From Corynebacterium sp. P3-F1 (GTDB lineage Bacteria > Actinomycetota > Actinomycetes > Mycobacteriales > Mycobacteriaceae), in the NCBI RefSeq assembly GCF_030503635.1, contig NZ_CP129965.1:434001-498000 (forward strand): 64,000 nucleotides of DNA, read 5' to 3'. The notes beneath the pieces are model-generated. The model was not told the DNA's origin and did no database searches. It saw only the letters and a list, made by a program, of their open reading frames with translations. Shown piece by piece: positions 55,027-64,000 of the stretch (positions are counted from its first letter, which is position 1; the number at the start of each line of letters is the position of its first letter). Made by a program: the position numbers and the translations under genes.

Positions 55027-56805
55027 CTAGCCGCGGACGAGCTCTGCGACCTTCTCCACGATCTGGTCGGCCGGCACCTCGAGAGTCTCGCCGCCGCGGA
55101 TCCGCAGCTCGATGATTCCGTCCGCGAATGCGCGGCCCAGGATCACGATGAACGGCATGCCCAGCAGCTCGGCATCCTTGAATTTCACGCCGGGGGAAAC
55201 CTTCGACCGGTCGTCGACAAGCACGTCGATGCCTGCGGCCTCGAACTCTCCGACCAGCCGCTCGCCGGCCTCCATCGCTGCAGCATCCTTGTTGGCCACG
55301 GCGAGGTGCACCTGGTACGGCGCGATCTCCTTCGGCCAGACGAGGCCCTTGTCATCGTGGGTCTGCTCCGCGATCACGGCGAGCATGCGGGTGATGCCGA
55401 TACCGTAGGAACCCATCGTCGGAACCGCGCGCTTGCCGTTCTCGTCCAGAATCTGCACGTCGAACGCCTCGGTGTACTTGCGCCCGAGCTGGAAGATGTG
55501 CCCCAGCTCGATGCCGCGGGCCAACTGCACGGTACCGTTCCCGGACGGTGAAGGATCGCCCTCCTTGATCTCGGCGGCCTCGATGAACTCGTCCACCTCG
55601 AAATCGCGGCCGGCCACGAGACCAACGACGTGCTTTTGCACCTCATCAGCACCGGTGATCCAGGACGAACCGTTGACCACGCGCGGGTCCGCGTAAAGCT
55701 TTACGCCGTTCGCCGCGAGCGCACGGGGCCCCACATACCCCTTCACCAGGAAGTCGTTGTTGGCGAAGTCCTCCTCGCTAGCCAGCTCGAACGTCGCCGG
55801 CTCCAGCGACGCTTCCAGGCGCTTCTCGTCCAGTGCGCGGTCACCCGGGATGAGCACACCAGCCAGCTGCGGGCCGACCGGTTCTCCGTCCTCGTCGAGT
55901 TGGCGGGGATCAGTGATCTTCACCATCATGCACTTGAGGGTGTCGGCGGCTTCGGCGGGGCGGCCGTCGATAAGCACGCCCTGGCCGTGAGCCCACTCGA
56001 CGAGTGCTTCGATGGTCTCCGATGCCGGTGTGTCGTGCACCTGCGCCTCCGGCTGGCCCTCGATCGGGCGCTCTGCGGGTGGAACGGTCACCACAGCCTC
56101 GACATTTGCGGCGTAATCGCGCGCGGTGGAGACAACGAATGTGTCCTCACCATTGTCGCTGTACGCGAGGAATTCCTCCGACGCGGAGCCGCCCATCGCG
56201 CCGGACGTCGCCTTGCAGATCTCGTACTTCAAGCCCACACGGTTGAAAATCGCCTGGTAGGCGCCGCGGTGCTTGGCGTACGACTGATCGAGCCCCTCAT
56301 CCGACATATCGAACGAGTAGCTGTCCTTCATCACGAACTCGCGGCCGCGCAGCACGCCCGCACGCGGACGCGCCTCGTCGCGGTACTTCGTCTGGATCTG
56401 GTACAGAGTGACAGGGAAGTCCTTGTACGACGAGTAGAGGTCCTTCACTGCCGCAGTGAACATCTCCTCGTGCGTCGGGCCCAGCAGCATGTCGGCGCCC
56501 TTGCGGTCTTTGAGACGGAACAGGTCGTCGCCGTACTCCGTCCAGCGGTTCGTCGCCTCGTACGGCTCGCGCGGAAGCAGCGCCGGGAACAACAGCTCCT
56601 GGGCGCCGATCGCGTTCATCTCCTCGCGCACGATCTGTTCGATATTGCGCAGCGCGCGCAAACCCAGCGGCAGCCACGAGTACACTCCCGGCGCGGCGCG
56701 GCGAATGTAACCGGCGCGCACTAACAGCTTGTGGCTAGGCACCTCAGCATCAGCGGGATCTTCGCGCAACGTGCGCAGGAACAGCGTGGACAACCGTGTG
56801 ATCAT
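55027..56805 (-). CDS. proS: Prolyl-tRNA synthetase (bacterial type with editing insert)
   Basis: 592 residues. Class II motifs: [23 protein letters not shown] (motif 1 region), [25 protein letters not shown] (motif 2) and [17 protein letters not shown] (motif 3), with a YbaK-like editing insert between motifs 2 and 3. ATG 56805 has TAAACT 7 nt upstream. Confidence 0.96.
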   Translation of the reverse strand: MITRLSTLFLRTLREDPADAEVPSHKLLVRAGYIRRAAPGVYSWLPLGLRALRNIEQIVREEMNAIGAQELLFPALLPREPYEATNRWTEYGDDLFRLKDRKGADMLLGPTHEEMFTAAVKDLYSSYKDFPVTLYQIQTKYRDEARPRAGVLRGREFVMKDSYSFDMSDEGLDQSYAKHRGAYQAIFNRVGLKYEICKATSGAMGGSASEEFLAYSDNGEDTFVVSTARDYAANVEAVVTVPPAERPIEGQPEAQVHDTPASETIEALVEWAHGQGVLIDGRPAEAADTLKCMMVKITDPRQLDEDGEPVGPQLAGVLIPGDRALDEKRLEASLEPATFELASEEDFANNDFLVKGYVGPRALAANGVKLYADPRVVNGSSWITGADEVQKHVVGLVAGRDFEVDEFIEAAEIKEGDPSPSGNGTVQLARGIELGHIFQLGRKYTEAFDVQILDENGKRAVPTMGSYGIGITRMLAVIAEQTHDDKGLVWPKEIAPYQVHLAVANKDAAAMEAGERLVGEFEAAGIDVLVDDRSKVSPGVKFKDAELLGMPFIVILGRAFADGIIELRIRGGETLEVPADQIVEKVAELVRG

Positions 56806-56836
56806 GCGGGTGAGTTTACCCGGTAGCTTTGATGGC
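56806..56836. promoter_or_regulatory. Back-to-back leaderless promoters of proS and yaaA
   Basis: Minus-strand -10 TAAACT (56813-56818) and plus-strand TAGCTT (56824-56829) lie 5 bp apart, each 7 nt from a start. Confidence 0.6.
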
Positions 56837-57619
56837 ATGCTGATCGTGCTCCCACCCTCCGAAACCAAAGCTCCCGGCGGGGAAATGGACGGCATCGACG
56901 TGTCGTTTCCCCCGCTTGACCCGATCCGCGGAGAGATCATGGACGACCTCGCCGCCCTCGATGTCGACGAGATGATGGCCGCGCTCAAGCTCCCCGCCAC
57001 CAAGCGCGAAGAAGCGGCCGAGAACCTCGAGTTGCGCACGGCACCCGTCATGCCCGCCATCTACCGCTACACGGGCGTGCTTTACGACGCCCTCGATGCC
57101 GATTCCCTCCCCTCCCCCGCCCTCGACCGCATTGCCATCGGCTCGGCATTGTTCGGTGTGGTCAGCGCCGGCGATACGATCCCCCGCTACCGGCTCTCCG
57201 GCGGCTCCAAGCTCCCCGCCCGCGGCGGTGACCGGCCCACGATGAAAGCCCGGTGGGGTTCCGAGATCACCGACGCCCTGCTCGAGGCGGCTTCCGGTGC
57301 CGGTGCTGGCCCTTCTGCCGGCGCGGGCCTGATTGTGGACATGCGCTCCGGCGCGTACCAGCAGCTCGGCCCCGTCCCCGGCGCGGTCACAGTCCGGGTG
57401 GAATCGGTGCAGGAGGACGGCTCCCGGAAGGTGGTCAGCCACTTCAACAAGCATTACAAGGGCGAGCTCGCGCGGGTGCTGGCCAGCGCGGCAGATGCGG
57501 ACAGCGTGACCGACATCGAGGGTGTCGCCGCCATTGCCGACGCCGCCGGCATGACGGTGGAGCTGCCGGGTGCGGATGCGAAGGGGAAGGACGCTAACCA
57601 GCTCACGCTCGTGGTGTAG
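56837..57619 (+). CDS. yaaA: YaaA-family peroxide-stress protein
   Basis: 260 residues of the YaaA/DUF328 family: starts [15 protein letters not shown], then [39 protein letters not shown] and [12 protein letters not shown], all characteristic. In E. coli it lowers free iron under H2O2 and binds DNA; here function is inferred. Confidence 0.88.
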   Translation: MLIVLPPSETKAPGGEMDGIDVSFPPLDPIRGEIMDDLAALDVDEMMAALKLPATKREEAAENLELRTAPVMPAIYRYTGVLYDALDADSLPSPALDRIAIGSALFGVVSAGDTIPRYRLSGGSKLPARGGDRPTMKARWGSEITDALLEAASGAGAGPSAGAGLIVDMRSGAYQQLGPVPGAVTVRVESVQEDGSRKVVSHFNKHYKGELARVLASAADADSVTDIEGVAAIADAAGMTVELPGADAKGKDANQLTLVV

Positions 57620-57633
57620 AGGTGCCGCGGAGC

Positions 57634-57643
57634 GTCGATAAGC
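57634..57643. repeat. Copy of the GTCGATAAGC motif after yaaA
   Basis: 14 bp past the yaaA stop, in a 222-bp space (57620-57841) with no gene. Confidence 0.65.
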
Positions 57644-57841
57644 GTGCACACACCGGTGGCAGCCTCACGCGTTCTCCTTTGCGCAACTGGCATCCTTGTT
57701 CAATGTTGCCCCACGCCGCTGGGTGTGTGGACCTCAGCGCCGCCTTGAGCGCGCGCTTTTGTCGTTGTCCATGTCTCCCCCGCGGGCCATTTCCGCTCTG
57801 TCCGCCGTTTTCCACCCGCGGCTGTCCACTACAGTGGGCAT

Positions 57842-58563
57842 GTGACTTCCCGAGGCTCGTACGGCGTATCGCTCGCGTTCGCGTTGCTCAGTTTCACTGT
57901 CATCGTGCTGTGGTTCGATGCTGTGCCGCCGGAGATCCCCGTCCACATCGGTCCGGACGGCGAGGTCGACCGCGTGGCGCCCACGTCCGTGGCTAGCGCG
58001 ACGTTCGGCGCGTGGTACTCCGTGCTTCTCCTCGTGCTGCTTTATTTCGCGTCGCCGCGCCCGAGCATGGCTTATCGACGCATCCCGGTCCCCGACCCCT
58101 CCATCCCCTTCTCCCAGACCGCCGCCGACAAGGCAGCGGCCCTGTTGGAGATCACGCAGCGGTCAATAGCGTGGATCGCCCTGGCCACAACAGTGCCGCT
58201 GTGCTTGATTCAGTTCACTTTCACGTTCCCGGGCTGGCGTCGTACCGCACAGCGGCGGGATTGCTCATGGGGGTCGGCCTCTTGGGTGCGGTGATCTACA
58301 CCTTCATCCTCATCGCCGGTTGGCCGAAGCAGATGGAGGAAATGCCCACCGACGACGAAGAACGTGCCCGGCGAAAGTACTTTGGTGCGGGATCCGGGAT
58401 GGGCTTCTACAACGAGCCGGACGACCCGATGGTCACCTGGGTGTCTCCGTTCAACCAGAGCAAGGTAGACCTGAACTGGGCGCACCGCCCAGTGAAGCAG
58501 TACGTCTTCACTGTTCTTGCGCTCCTCGCCCTGGTGTGCGTCACGCCGTTCATCACCCTCTAG
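57842..58563 (+). pseudogene. DUF1648/DUF5808 membrane protein, frameshifted
   Basis: Two overlapping frames together give one protein. From GTG 57842 the first frame codes a DUF1648-type N-terminus (PPEIPVHIGPDGEVDRVAP) and helices up to LIQFTFTFPG, then degenerates to a stop at 58294. The other frame supplies LLMGVGLLGAVIYTFILIAG, GFYNEPDDPMVTWVSPF (DUF5808-like) and a final helix to 58563. Restoring one base between about 58225 and 58250 joins them. Either an inactive gene, a sequencing error, or -1 frameshifting. TACAGT lies 6 nt upstream of the GTG. Confidence 0.7.
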
Positions 58564-58598
58564 ACTCACGCGGACCCGGTATCCACGAGGAGACAGTG

Positions 58599-59633
58599 AT
58601 GAAGAAATGGGTTTTGGGAGTTGTGGCGGCAGCGGTCGCGGCGTCGGGTGCTGCAGCCGCGGTCGTGGTGGGCAGCGACCCTACCGTGGAGCGCGTCGTC
58701 GACGGGGACACCATCGACGTGTCCACGTGGTCGGGGACGAAGCGGGTGAGGTTGCTCAACATCAACACCCCTGAGCTCGGCCACTTCGGTTCCCCCGAAG
58801 AATGTCTCGCCCAGGAGGCCAAGAACCGGCTCGAGGAGCTGCTGCCGGAGGGCACGAAGGTGACCCTCGAGTACGACGTGGACCGTCAGGACCAGTACGG
58901 CCGTGAGCTCGCCGGAGTGTTCAGGGGCGGCGACTTCATCAACGAGCAGATCGTCAGCGAAGGTTTCGCGCACGCTGTGCTTTTCGAACCGAACCGGAAA
59001 TTCTACGACCGGATTCTCGCCGCGGAAGCGGGCCCGCGCACAAACGGTACCGGGGTGTTCGGCGTCGGCCCGGAATGCCTCACGTCCAATTGGATGGACC
59101 AGTCCCGCCTCGAGGGCCTCCAGCGCGACGCGAGCGAACTGGACGGGATGGATCTTGCGGCCCCTGCGCAGACCGCGTCTGCCCGCCGCATCGTGGACCG
59201 CATTCGGCGCACGAGCGAGGACCTCCTCAAACGTGCGGTCAGCGCGGAGGACACCTTCTACACCGCGCAGCTGCGGGATTATCTGGATGACACGCGTGCA
59301 CGAGCCGACGAGGCGGAGCGGATCATCAACGCGACCGAAAATCGCGAAAAGGAACGAGTGGAGCAGGAACGCCGCGAAGAGGAAGAAAAGCGGGCGGCAG
59401 AGCTGGAAAAGCAGCGGCTCGAGATGGAGCGCCAGCGTGCAGCCGAGCAGGCGCTGCCTCCCGCGCAAGCAGCCGACCCTGCGCCGCGCACCACATCAGG
59501 TGGGGCGTCCGGCAGCGCGGACACGTACACCGGCTGCCGCGCATACGGCGGGAATTACTCGCTGAACAACGTGGACAAGAACGGCCGGCGCTACGCCAAG
59601 ATCGACTGCGCAACGAAGGTGCAGATCGGCTAG
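58599..59633 (+). CDS. Secreted thermonuclease (SNase-like)
   Basis: 344 residues. An Ala/Val signal peptide or anchor, then a staphylococcal-nuclease fold: VDGDTIDV, KRVRLLNINTPE, EYDVDRQDQYGRELAGVF, with the catalytic Arg-Glu-Arg pattern apparent. A charged coiled coil of about 100 residues follows (EEEEKRAAELEKQRLEME region) and a Cys-paired tail (GCRAYGGNYSLNN...KIDC). ATG 58599 follows GAGGAGACAGTG. Likely nutrient DNA degradation or eDNA turnover. Confidence 0.85.
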   Translation: MKKWVLGVVAAAVAASGAAAAVVVGSDPTVERVVDGDTIDVSTWSGTKRVRLLNINTPELGHFGSPEECLAQEAKNRLEELLPEGTKVTLEYDVDRQDQYGRELAGVFRGGDFINEQIVSEGFAHAVLFEPNRKFYDRILAAEAGPRTNGTGVFGVGPECLTSNWMDQSRLEGLQRDASELDGMDLAAPAQTASARRIVDRIRRTSEDLLKRAVSAEDTFYTAQLRDYLDDTRARADEAERIINATENREKERVEQERREEEEKRAAELEKQRLEMERQRAAEQALPPAQAADPAPRTTSGGASGSADTYTGCRAYGGNYSLNNVDKNGRRYAKIDCATKVQIG

Positions 59634-59654
59634 CCGCGCAATAGCCTAGGAGCC

Positions 59655-60380
59655 ATGAGCTTCACGCGCGCCCAGGAGATCCTCGCCGACGCCTCGCACA
59701 TCGAGGTTTTCACCGGTGCCGGCATGAGCGCCGACAGCGGCATCGCCACCTACCGCGACGCGCAGACCGGGCTGTGGGAGAACGTTGACCCGCAGGATAT
59801 GGCGTCGACAGACGCGTGGCACGACGATCCGTCGACGATGTTCGCGTGGTACCTGTGGCGCGCGCATCTCGCGCAGCAGGCGGAACCGAACGCGGGTCAC
59901 GTCGCTATCGCACGCTCACCGAAGACCACGGTGACCACGCAGAATATCGACAATTTGCACGAGAGGGCGGGCAGCACGGAGGTCGTTCACCTGCACGGTT
60001 CGCTGTTTGAATTCCGTTGTTCGCTTTGCGACGCCCCCTTCCCCAACCCCATCTCCTTCCCCCAGGAGCCGGTCGCTGAGATAACCCCTCCCGCCTGCGC
60101 GGTGTGCGGCGGTCCGGTGCGGCCGGGGGTTGTGTGGTTCGGGGAGGCTCTTCCCGAGCGGGAGTGGGCCGAAGCCGAGCGCCGCATGAGCACTGCCGAT
60201 GCATTGTTGATCGTGGGCACCTCCGGAGTGGTCTACCCCGCCGCCGGGCTGCCGCTGATGGCGCACGCCCGCGAGATCCCCATCGTCGAGGTCACTCCGA
60301 TGCGCACCGACCTATCGCACTTAGCCGACGTCGTTGTCGAGGACACCGCGGCCAATGCCCTGCCGAAGATCCTGGGATAG
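59655..60380 (+). CDS. Sir2-family NAD-dependent protein deacylase
   Basis: 241 residues. GAGMSADSGIATYR at 21-34, TQNIDNLH at 95-102, catalytic His at 114 (HLHGSL), two Zn CxxC pairs (CSLC and CAVC), VWFGEALPE, and the NAD site GTSGVVYPAAG. Class III/U sirtuin. ATG 59655 is preceded by both TAGCCT (7 nt) and AGGAG, so either start mode is possible. Confidence 0.93.
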   Translation: MSFTRAQEILADASHIEVFTGAGMSADSGIATYRDAQTGLWENVDPQDMASTDAWHDDPSTMFAWYLWRAHLAQQAEPNAGHVAIARSPKTTVTTQNIDNLHERAGSTEVVHLHGSLFEFRCSLCDAPFPNPISFPQEPVAEITPPACAVCGGPVRPGVVWFGEALPEREWAEAERRMSTADALLIVGTSGVVYPAAGLPLMAHAREIPIVEVTPMRTDLSHLADVVVEDTAANALPKILG

Positions 60381-60387
60381 CACCGGG

Positions 60388-61338
60388 TTAACCAGTCGCC
60401 CGCAAGACTGTGAACGTCTTGTCGCGCGCCACCTGTTCCACTGAATCGAAGCGGCGCTCCACTTCCCCGCGGTAGCGCAGATGCGAGTTGTGCACCAGGT
60501 ACAGTGCGCCACCGGGGGCCAGGAGGCGCACGGAGGCGTCGAGAAGATGCTGCACGAGCGTGGCGTCGACGGTGGTCCCGTCATGGAACGGCGGGTTGAG
60601 CGCAATGATGTCGAACGAGGCATCCGGCAAACGGGAGCCGGCATCGTCCCACGTCGCTTCCCGTCCGACGGCGCGTAATGAGAGCACCGCGTCCGTGTCT
60701 GAGTCAGTGGCCACCGCGTCGAGTCCGCGGGTGACGGATCCGTTGCCGCAGCCGAGATCGAGCAGACGTCCCGGCTCAGCGGGCAGACATGAGCGTAACA
60801 GCTCCCCGCCCCGATCCGGTTTCGCGCCGGAGAACACACCGCCGATAGCGGCGAGGCCGTCGCAGCGCACCGGTTGGTAAGCCACATCGCGCGGGGACGA
60901 CGCAACAAGGCAACGGAATTTGCCGCGGCCGAGGGAGGCGGACACCTCCGAGAAAGACTCCCCCAACACCGCGTTCATGCCGCGCGACAGGTGCTTGTTG
61001 TTCGCGCCGAGCACCACTCGCACGTCCGAGTGCCCGGCACCGGCGATCGAGCGCGCCACGTAGTCGAGCCGCGCCAGCGACTTCGGCATCTCCCCGACCG
61101 CGACTGCGCACCCTTCAGAGCCTGTCAGGAACTCATCCAAGCGCACATCGCCGGCGACCTGGGCGCCGAGAGAAGCAGCTTCCTGGCTGCGGGTGTAGTC
61201 CGAATCCAGGAACACCACCGGCCCGCCGGCGGCCAGGGCGGTGCGGGTGAGGTCCAGGGTGGGGTCGTGACAGATGAGGGTGGTGGCAGAGGCGCGGATA
61301 AGCGCCGTGTCGATGATGAGGCTATCCAGCGTGCGCAA
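60388..61338 (-). CDS. RsmC/RlmG-like small-domain methyltransferase
   Basis: 316 residues. Degenerate N-terminal domain, then a SAM fold: LLDLGCGNGSVTRGL, motif IV ALNPPFHDG (NPPF, exocyclic-amine methyltransferase type). Predicted to methylate rRNA guanine. Its start overlaps the cobA end by 17 bp, hence same operon. Confidence 0.82.
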   Translation of the reverse strand: MRTLDSLIIDTALIRASATTLICHDPTLDLTRTALAAGGPVVFLDSDYTRSQEAASLGAQVAGDVRLDEFLTGSEGCAVAVGEMPKSLARLDYVARSIAGAGHSDVRVVLGANNKHLSRGMNAVLGESFSEVSASLGRGKFRCLVASSPRDVAYQPVRCDGLAAIGGVFSGAKPDRGGELLRSCLPAEPGRLLDLGCGNGSVTRGLDAVATDSDTDAVLSLRAVGREATWDDAGSRLPDASFDIIALNPPFHDGTTVDATLVQHLLDASVRLLAPGGALYLVHNSHLRYRGEVERRFDSVEQVARDKTFTVLRATG

Positions 61339-62059
61339 GTCCGGCCACCTCCCCGATCACGTAGACGGCGGGGTTGGTGACGTGCTCGCGGTCCATTGTG
61401 TCGGCGAGCTCGCCAAGCGTCGTGCGGAACTGCCGCTGGCGAGCAGTCTCCCCGTCCTGAATGACCGCGGCCGGAGTGCCTGGGGCGAGCCCAGCGCCGA
61501 GAAGCGCCTCCGTGATCGCGGTCGCTTGGCGCACGCCCATGATCACCACGATCGTTCCGCCGACGCGAGCGAGAGCCTCCCAGTCGACGAGCGAACGCGG
61601 ATCGCCCGGCGCAAGATGCCCCGACACGACCGTGAAAGAGTGCGTTACCCCGCGCTGCGTCACCGGGATTCCCGCCGCTGCGGGAACTGACACAGCGCTG
61701 GTCACGCCGGGGACGACCTCGCACGGCACGCCAGCGGCTGCGCACGCCTGACGCTCCTCGAAGCCGCGGCCGAACACGTACGGATCCCCGCCCTTGAGCC
61801 GCACAACGCGCTTGCCGTCGCGGGCGTGGGCGACGAGGAGCTCGTTGATCCGCTTCTGCGCCACCTGCTTCGCGTACGGCAGCTTCGCCACATCGACGAT
61901 CTCCTTGCCAGTAGTATCCAAGAACTGGTCCAGCTGGTCCGTCGGCCCCAGATGATCGGTCAGGATCACGTCCGCGGCCTCCAGCGCGCGCAGACCGCGC
62001 ACCGTGATCAAATCCCACGCGCCTGGGCCGCCGCCGACCAACGTCACACTTCCGTTCAT
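61322..62059 (-). CDS. cobA: Uroporphyrinogen-III C-methyltransferase
   Basis: Makes precorrin-2 (siroheme/cobalamin branch). 245 residues with [57 protein letters not shown]. No CysG-type or HemD fusion. Divergent from selO by 25 bp. Confidence 0.9.
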   Translation of the reverse strand: MNGSVTLVGGGPGAWDLITVRGLRALEAADVILTDHLGPTDQLDQFLDTTGKEIVDVAKLPYAKQVAQKRINELLVAHARDGKRVVRLKGGDPYVFGRGFEERQACAAAGVPCEVVPGVTSAVSVPAAAGIPVTQRGVTHSFTVVSGHLAPGDPRSLVDWEALARVGGTIVVIMGVRQATAITEALLGAGLAPGTPAAVIQDGETARQRQFRTTLGELADTMDREHVTNPAVYVIGEVAGLAHAG

Positions 62060-62084
62060 GGCCTACAAGTCTAGGGTGGTGCCC
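62060..62084. promoter_or_regulatory. Overlapping divergent -10 boxes of cobA and selO
   Basis: AGTCTA (62068-62073, minus-strand TAGACT) and TAGGGT (62072-62077) share two bases, so the two genes' -10 elements overlap. Confidence 0.6.
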
Positions 62085-63287
62085 ATGCCGGAACCGAACC
62101 TCGCCCACACTCTCGCCGACACGTTGCCGTCCATGGCGGTCGAGTCGCGCGGCGCAGACTTCCCCGACCCGCAGCTTCTCGTGCTCAACGAGGAACTCGC
62201 AGCCGCGCTCGGCCTCGACTGCGGGTGGTTGCGGTCCGACGACGGTCTGCGCTGGCTCACCGGCGCATACGGCGGTCACGCGACGGCGTACGCAGGGCAC
62301 CAGTTCGGCCAGTTCGTGCCGTTGCTTGGCGACGGCCGCGCCCTACTCCTCGGCGACCTTCCCTCCCCCGTCGGCCGAGTGGAGATTCAGCTGAAAGGAT
62401 CTGGGCCCACGCCGTTTTCAAAACCGGGGTCGGACGGCCGCGGTGCGCTCGGGCCGATGCTGCGCGAGTACCTGGTCAGCGAGTTCATGCACGTTGCAGG
62501 CGTGCCCACGACGCGGTCTTTGGCCGTGCTGACCACGGGCGAAACGGTGCTGCGCCAGCACGGGCCGGTGCCCGGCGGTGTGGTCGTGCGGGTTGCGCGC
62601 AGCCACCTTCGTGTCGGGTCGGTGCAGTACGCGGCGACGCAGTCCGCGGACCTGGTAGGCGACGTGGTGGCCGCTGCCGGCTTTGACACACCCGAGGATT
62701 TGCTCGCCGCAGTCATGGAACGCCAGCTGGACCTCGTGGCCCAGTGGATGCGCCTCGGCTTTGTCCACGGGGTGATGAACACTGACAACACCGCCCTGTC
62801 CGGCGAGACCATCGACTACGGACCATGCGCGTTCACGGAGCGTTTCGTGGGCGACGCCTGCTACTCCTCCATCGACACCGGGCGGCGCTACGCGTTCGGC
62901 AATCAGCCCGACATCATGGCATGGAACCTCACGCGTCTCGCCGAGGCCCTGCTGCCGGTGAGCAACGCCGACGCGATGCGGGAAGTCCTCGGCGACATCG
63001 AGCCCACCTGGCACCGCGCGCGGGCCAGGCACATTCCCGATCCCGAGGCGCTGGGAGAGGCCAGCGACATCACCACCTACAACCGCGAACACCACGGCGG
63101 ACCGGTTTTTATACCCCGCAACCAGATGCTCGAGTCCGCAATCGCCGCCGCCGAGCAGGACGGCAACCTGATGGCTTACCGCGAGCTCCTCGCTGCTGTC
63201 ACCGACCCCTACAACGCAAAAGCGGGCCCGGCCTGGATGGCCGAGCCCGAGGGGGAAGCCCCCTTCACCACGTTCTGCGGAACCTAG
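62085..63287 (+). CDS. selO: SelO/YdiU-family pseudokinase (protein AMPylator), short form
   Basis: 400 residues; family members are usually longer (about 480). Present: AYAGHQFGQFVPLLGDGRALLLG, EIQLKGSGPTPFSKPGSDGRGALGPMLREYL, GFVHGVMNTDNTALSGETIDYGPCAF (active Asp in HGVMNTDN) and the C-terminal GGPVFIPRNQMLE. The region between YAFGNQPDIMAWNLTRLAEALLP and the final motif is about 80 residues shorter than E. coli SelO. Likely still active. ATG 62085 has TAGGGT 7 nt upstream. Confidence 0.88.
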   Translation: MPEPNLAHTLADTLPSMAVESRGADFPDPQLLVLNEELAAALGLDCGWLRSDDGLRWLTGAYGGHATAYAGHQFGQFVPLLGDGRALLLGDLPSPVGRVEIQLKGSGPTPFSKPGSDGRGALGPMLREYLVSEFMHVAGVPTTRSLAVLTTGETVLRQHGPVPGGVVVRVARSHLRVGSVQYAATQSADLVGDVVAAAGFDTPEDLLAAVMERQLDLVAQWMRLGFVHGVMNTDNTALSGETIDYGPCAFTERFVGDACYSSIDTGRRYAFGNQPDIMAWNLTRLAEALLPVSNADAMREVLGDIEPTWHRARARHIPDPEALGEASDITTYNREHHGGPVFIPRNQMLESAIAAAEQDGNLMAYRELLAAVTDPYNAKAGPAWMAEPEGEAPFTTFCGT

Positions 63288-63336
63288 CGCCGCTCACGGC
63301 ACTCCGGTAACGGCGCGTCGCCCGCCGCGCGCTGAG

Positions 63337-64000
63337 CTAGTTATCCAGCTTCAGGACGCGCTGCGTGTACTCCCACTGCTGGTCGTACAGGTCACGGTGG
63401 CGCTTGAGGGACTTGCCGTACGTCGGGATCATGTCGTAAAGCTTCGGGCCCCACTCGATCATGCGCTCACCGAAGCAGCGCTCCAGCAGTTCGAGCATTG
63501 CGGCCGGTGCGATGGACGCGCCCGGGGAAGCACCGAGGATACCGGCGATCGAACCGTCCTGATCGTTGACCAACGCGGTGCCGAACTCCAGGGAGCCGAA
63601 GTGAGGCGGAGCAGCCGGCTTGATGATCTGGACGCGCTGGCCCGCAATGACAGCTTCCCAGTCGTTGTTCTCCGCGGACGGCATGTAGTCGCGCAGGTCG
63701 TCGACACGGCTGTCGAAGGACTTGAACACCTCCTCGACGAGGTATTTGACCAGTTCGAAGTTGGTGGCTGCGACACCCAGGTAAGACGGGATGTTGTCGG
63801 GGCGGATGGACTTGAACAAGTCCAAGTAGGAGCCTTCCTTCAGGAACTTCGGGGTCCAGCCGCCGAACGGGCCGAACAGCAGGGACTGCTTGCCGTCCAC
63901 GACGCGCAGGTCCAGGTGCGGAACAGACATCGGCGGAGCGCCGACCTTCGCCTTGCCGTAGACCTTCGCCTGGTGCTTTTCCACCAGTTCCGGATTGGTG
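63337..64000 (-). CDS. mqo: Malate:quinone oxidoreductase, C-terminal part (5' end outside window)
   Basis: Membrane FAD enzyme that oxidises malate to oxaloacetate and feeds electrons to quinones. The visible 221 codons include VPHLDLRVVDGKQSLLFGPFGGWTPKFL, ILGASPGASIAPAAMLELLE and the C-terminus; the start lies beyond base 64000. It converges with selO, stops 49 bp apart. The first complete ATG-like codon at the edge is not the true start. Confidence 0.93.
   Translation of the reverse strand, partial: TNPELVEKHQAKVYGKAKVGAPPMSVPHLDLRVVDGKQSLLFGPFGGWTPKFLKEGSYLDLFKSIRPDNIPSYLGVAATNFELVKYLVEEVFKSFDSRVDDLRDYMPSAENNDWEAVIAGQRVQIIKPAAPPHFGSLEFGTALVNDQDGSIAGILGASPGASIAPAAMLELLERCFGERMIEWGPKLYDMIPTYGKSLKRHRDLYDQQWEYTQRVLKLDN

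Overview
The window is a piece of a high-GC actinobacterial chromosome, almost certainly a Corynebacterium. The gene order (malate:quinone oxidoreductase, proS, rimP-nusA-ylxR-infB-rbfA, truB/ribF, rpsO, pnp, dapB-thyX-dapA-rnj, ftsK, pgsA-cinA-clgR, bioYMN, recA-recX, miaB, dapF-miaA, hflX) is the core backbone I know from C. glutamicum and mycobacteria. Two things fit Corynebacterium in particular: a glutamate-uptake binding protein between miaB and recX, and a predicted BioQ operator in front of bioYMN. No tRNA, rRNA, insertion sequence, prophage, CRISPR array or integron was seen. This is core genome with small local rearrangements.

Layout. 1-13.9 kb: NCS2 uracil permease (cut by the window edge), HflX GTPase, a protein with a Gly-Cys tail, a small membrane protein, the dapF-miaA-LigB-like operon, a DUF349 protein, a tandem acetyltransferase-like protein, a stand-alone glutamate-synthase-domain protein, and miaB with a membrane partner. 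14-19.3 kb: an orphan GluB-like lipoprotein, recA-recX, DUF3046 and the biotin ECF transporter bioYMN. 19.3-24.4 kb: pspA, the clgR-cinA-pgsA operon, a YciI protein, a TerC/Alx membrane protein behind a yybP-ykoY-type Mn2+ riboswitch, and a DJ-1/PfpI protein. 24.4-33.1 kb: ftsK, a TIGR03085 protein, RNase J, dapA, thyX and dapB. 33.3-36.1 kb: a lipoprotein and a cupin/cupredoxin/polytopic membrane cluster that looks like dispersed parts of a membrane-anchored copper enzyme. 36.1-41.1 kb: pnp, a small gene with a PHO-box-like promoter, pitA with a small membrane partner, and rpsO. 41.4-54.1 kb: nucleoside hydrolase, ribF/truB, the pptT/pptH-like pair, a MATE exporter, a DHH phosphoesterase and the infB operon. 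54-64 kb: a lipoprotein, proS/yaaA, a frameshifted DUF1648/DUF5808 gene, a secreted nuclease, a sirtuin, a methyltransferase, cobA, a short SelO, and the C-terminal part of mqo.

How the parts work together. Most of the window supplies translation (infB, nusA, rimP, rbfA, rpsO, proS, truB, miaA, miaB), RNA turnover (RNase J, PNPase, DHH phosphoesterase), the meso-diaminopimelate/lysine pathway (dapA, dapB, dapF), DNA repair and segregation (recA, recX, ftsK), and envelope stress (pspA, clgR, pgsA). Many genes start 6-8 nt after a TANNNT -10 box, so they look leaderless, including six divergent pairs that share short intergenic spaces.

The most unusual signal is not a gene. A 10-mer, GTCGATAAGC (often extended to GTCGATAAGCG), occurs 15 times by eye in 64 kb on both strands, about a hundred times more than chance. 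It is concentrated in or near gene boundaries.
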